NCBI GenBank assembly: GCA_023301015.1
Contig: JALZVI010000183.1
Location: forward strand, 1-9,307
DNA: 9,307 bases
Source of the DNA: Rickettsiales bacterium
Lineage (GTDB): Bacteria; Pseudomonadota; Alphaproteobacteria; Rickettsiales; 21-14-0-20-44-7
Reading direction: 5' to 3'
The notes under the pieces were generated by a model. That model searched no databases and was not told where the DNA came from. It saw nothing but the letters and a program-made list of their open reading frames with translations. Below are positions 8,022 through 9,307 of the stretch, one piece after another. Numbering within the stretch: the first letter of the stretch is position 1; each line of letters starts with the position of its first letter. Both the position numbers and the translations under genes were made by a program.

Positions 8022-9307
8022 TGGTATCTATGAAAACGTAGGCCCTGTTAAACTACAATGGAAAGGTATCTTCTCCACAGAAGAAGATATGCGTTGGAGA
8101 GTAAAAATCAGGGTCAAGAAACTCGCAGGCCCAGACCCTGTGCTTAGCCTAGGTTTTGTATGTCTTAGAGATGGTGAACTCAACGCAGGTCTACACGCAG
8201 ATGCCTTCTGTAAATTTGTGTTGGATGGGGCTTCTATATCTCATACAGATTATGAGGAATACTCAGCAGTAGTTCGGGAAGGGTCTGACCTATACGACAT
8301 CAGAGCTGACACCACTAACCTTATACTTACCTTGATTAATACCTCAGAAGGTAGCTTTGCAGTAGACTTTCTGCAGCCTGAGGAAGTTACCACTGAGGTT
8401 AAGGCTCAGGATTTTGCGGGGGCTGCAGAGAGTACACTAACTCAAGTGAACTTAGTAGCAGACTTGGTAACAGGTTCCTCTACCATAAGTCGCTTGGATA
8501 CTTTAGAGACTTGGTTTAACCCTGATGCTGAGACTAGCGTTTACAGTCTAATACTGGATGAAAGAACTGCATACTCAGATGCTGACGAAGCTTTGGCTGA
8601 TAGAATTGACCTTATTTCTGCGTCTATAAACACACCTTCGACAGGAATATTAGCTCAGATATCAGGCCTAGATAGCGTCTACGTTAACAATGAGACCTTT
8701 GGAGCGGTAGCCTCAACAGTGGGAGACATTAGAGTAGCTTTAGATACAGCTGATACAGGCATACTAGCTAGGCTGACTGATATTGATACCGCAGTATTTA
8801 CTCCGACTACAGGCTTAGCGTCACGTACAGCTGCCCTCGAAGCTAGCTTGAACACATCTGGCACAGGCCTCCTCGCCATTGTTGAGGGGTTTGAAACAGC
8901 CTACGTGGATAGTGATACATTCTCAGGTGTCTCAGGTAGAGTGCAGACCTTGGAAGGTCAGCTAAACAATGATACAAACGGGGTATTAGTGAGGCTGAAC
9001 ACCACAGAAGAGGTTGTCTTTGCACCTAACACTGGCCTCGTCCAACGGGTAAATAGTCTGACTAGTTCCCTAACAGGAGGAGGAGGAATATTAGCTAGGC
9101 TTAATTCTGTTGAGACTACTTATGTTACCATGGATGATTTAGGCTCTTACGCCACTTCAAGCAGAGTGGAAAATTTAGAGAGCGCAATTGGCACAGGCCC
9201 TAATGGGTTAGCTGCTAGGCTAGAGACTATAGAAGGGGCCTATGTAGTTGAAAATGATTTAGGAAACTTCGTTACCTCTCAACAGCTATTTGGTTCAGAA
9301 TCACATG
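8014..9307 (+). CDS. Repeat-built tail fiber protein with beta-rich head (3' partial)
   Basis: The frame is open from the ATG at 8014 to the window edge (431 codons plus one base), so the C-terminus is missing. The ATG lies inside the last bases of the preceding gene. AAGAGG (7993-7998) sits 15 nt upstream, further than usual, so translation may rely on coupling. Residues 1-125 are a beta-rich domain with little charge pattern (VKLQWKGIF, RWRVKIRVKKL, LSLGFVCL, FAVDFLQP) that probably attaches to the tail or binds a ligand. Residues 130-205 are helix-prone, with ERTAYSDADEALADRIDLIS (183-202), a pattern typical of coiled-coil stretches in gpJ-type and fiber proteins. From 209 on, a repeat of about 37 residues recurs with TGILARL, then a ETxYV-like strand, a D-x-F/L turn and an S-x-V-x-x-LE helix. 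The protein is probably a trimeric coiled-coil shaft (inference). It has no catalytic motif. Confidence 0.8.
   Translation, partial: MANGIYENVGPVKLQWKGIFSTEEDMRWRVKIRVKKLAGPDPVLSLGFVCLRDGELNAGLHADAFCKFVLDGASISHTDYEEYSAVVREGSDLYDIRADTTNLILTLINTSEGSFAVDFLQPEEVTTEVKAQDFAGAAESTLTQVNLVADLVTGSSTISRLDTLETWFNPDAETSVYSLILDERTAYSDADEALADRIDLISASINTPSTGILAQISGLDSVYVNNETFGAVASTVGDIRVALDTADTGILARLTDIDTAVFTPTTGLASRTAALEASLNTSGTGLLAIVEGFETAYVDSDTFSGVSGRVQTLEGQLNNDTNGVLVRLNTTEEVVFAPNTGLVQRVNSLTSSLTGGGGILARLNSVETTYVTMDDLGSYATSSRVENLESAIGTGPNGLAARLETIEGAYVVENDLGNFVTSQQLFGSESH
8638..9246 (+). repeat. Tandem repeat array of about 37 codons in the fiber shaft
   Basis: Within the gene at 8014, segments starting STGILAQ, DTGILARL, GTGLLAIV, TNGVLVRL, GGGILARL and PNGLAARL recur. 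Their key glycines are at residues 211, 249, 285, 323, 358 and 398 (spacing 38, 36, 38, 35 and 40). Shorter half-units with the same start occur at 265 (TTGLASR) and 339 (NTGLVQR). Each unit continues with a helix, a YV or VF strand and an S-x-V-x-x-LE stretch. DNA copies are diverged: ATATTAGCTAGGCT-type words recur but flanks differ, so the repeats look old and are held by protein structure. The array may continue past the window end. Confidence 0.75.

Noticed and set aside
8638..9246. CRISPR array or DNA-level repeat element
   Set aside because: The recurring units are diverged in DNA, codon-phased and part of an open reading frame, so they are protein repeats.
1..9307. Anti-phage defence, integrase, toxin-antitoxin or other accessory system
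   Set aside because: All frames that look coding fit tail structure or assembly; no nuclease, recombinase or toxin motif was seen.

Overview
The window is a stretch of the late, structural part of a tailed-phage genome (or prophage). It covers the tail-tip and receptor-binding genes of a siphovirus-like tail. All genes run on the + strand, packed stop-to-start with no intergenic space. I see no RNA genes, CRISPR, transposase, integrase, promoter or terminator, and no bacterial metabolic genes. By eye the base composition is about 45% GC, with frequent CTA and TTA leucine codons.

Layout. Positions 1-105 are the 3' end of an unidentified upstream gene. Then comes the classic lambda-type order. 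First is a 112-aa JAMM metallopeptidase (the N-terminal half of a gpK-like protein, 86-424). Next is a gpI-like tail assembly protein (417-1064) and a 1135-aa gpJ-like tail tip / host-specificity protein (1054-4461). After J lies an accessory receptor-binding block. It begins with a 910-aa multidomain fiber (4461-7193): an alanine-rich coiled coil, propeller-like repeats, a carbohydrate-binding-type jelly roll and a LamG-type lectin. It continues with a 100-aa beta-rich protein (7195-7497) and a 175-aa helical/acidic protein (7494-8021). It ends with a large fiber (8014 to the end, incomplete) built of tandem repeats of about 37 residues. Every junction overlaps or abuts (overlaps of 20, 8, 11, 1, 4 and 8 nt and one 1-nt gap), which suggests one translationally coupled late operon.

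How the genes work together (inference from lambda-like systems): the K-, I- and J-type proteins build and close the tail tip. The fiber genes after J supply sugar-binding and long coiled-coil parts that contact the host surface. The fiber domain set (propeller, LamG, and a closing GTxxGLSIF-type segment) resembles, from memory, fibers of phages from marine and alphaproteobacterial hosts. The host cannot be fixed from this window.

The most unusual signal is at the DNA level. Reading by eye I found no GATC and no CCGG in 9.3 kb, while CTAG is common. That fits selection against particular restriction or methylation sites. I do not see a separate new biological system here. The points of interest are the tetranucleotide avoidance, the J protein that ends just after a carbohydrate-binding-type motif, the apparently interrupted propeller, and the repeat-built fiber.
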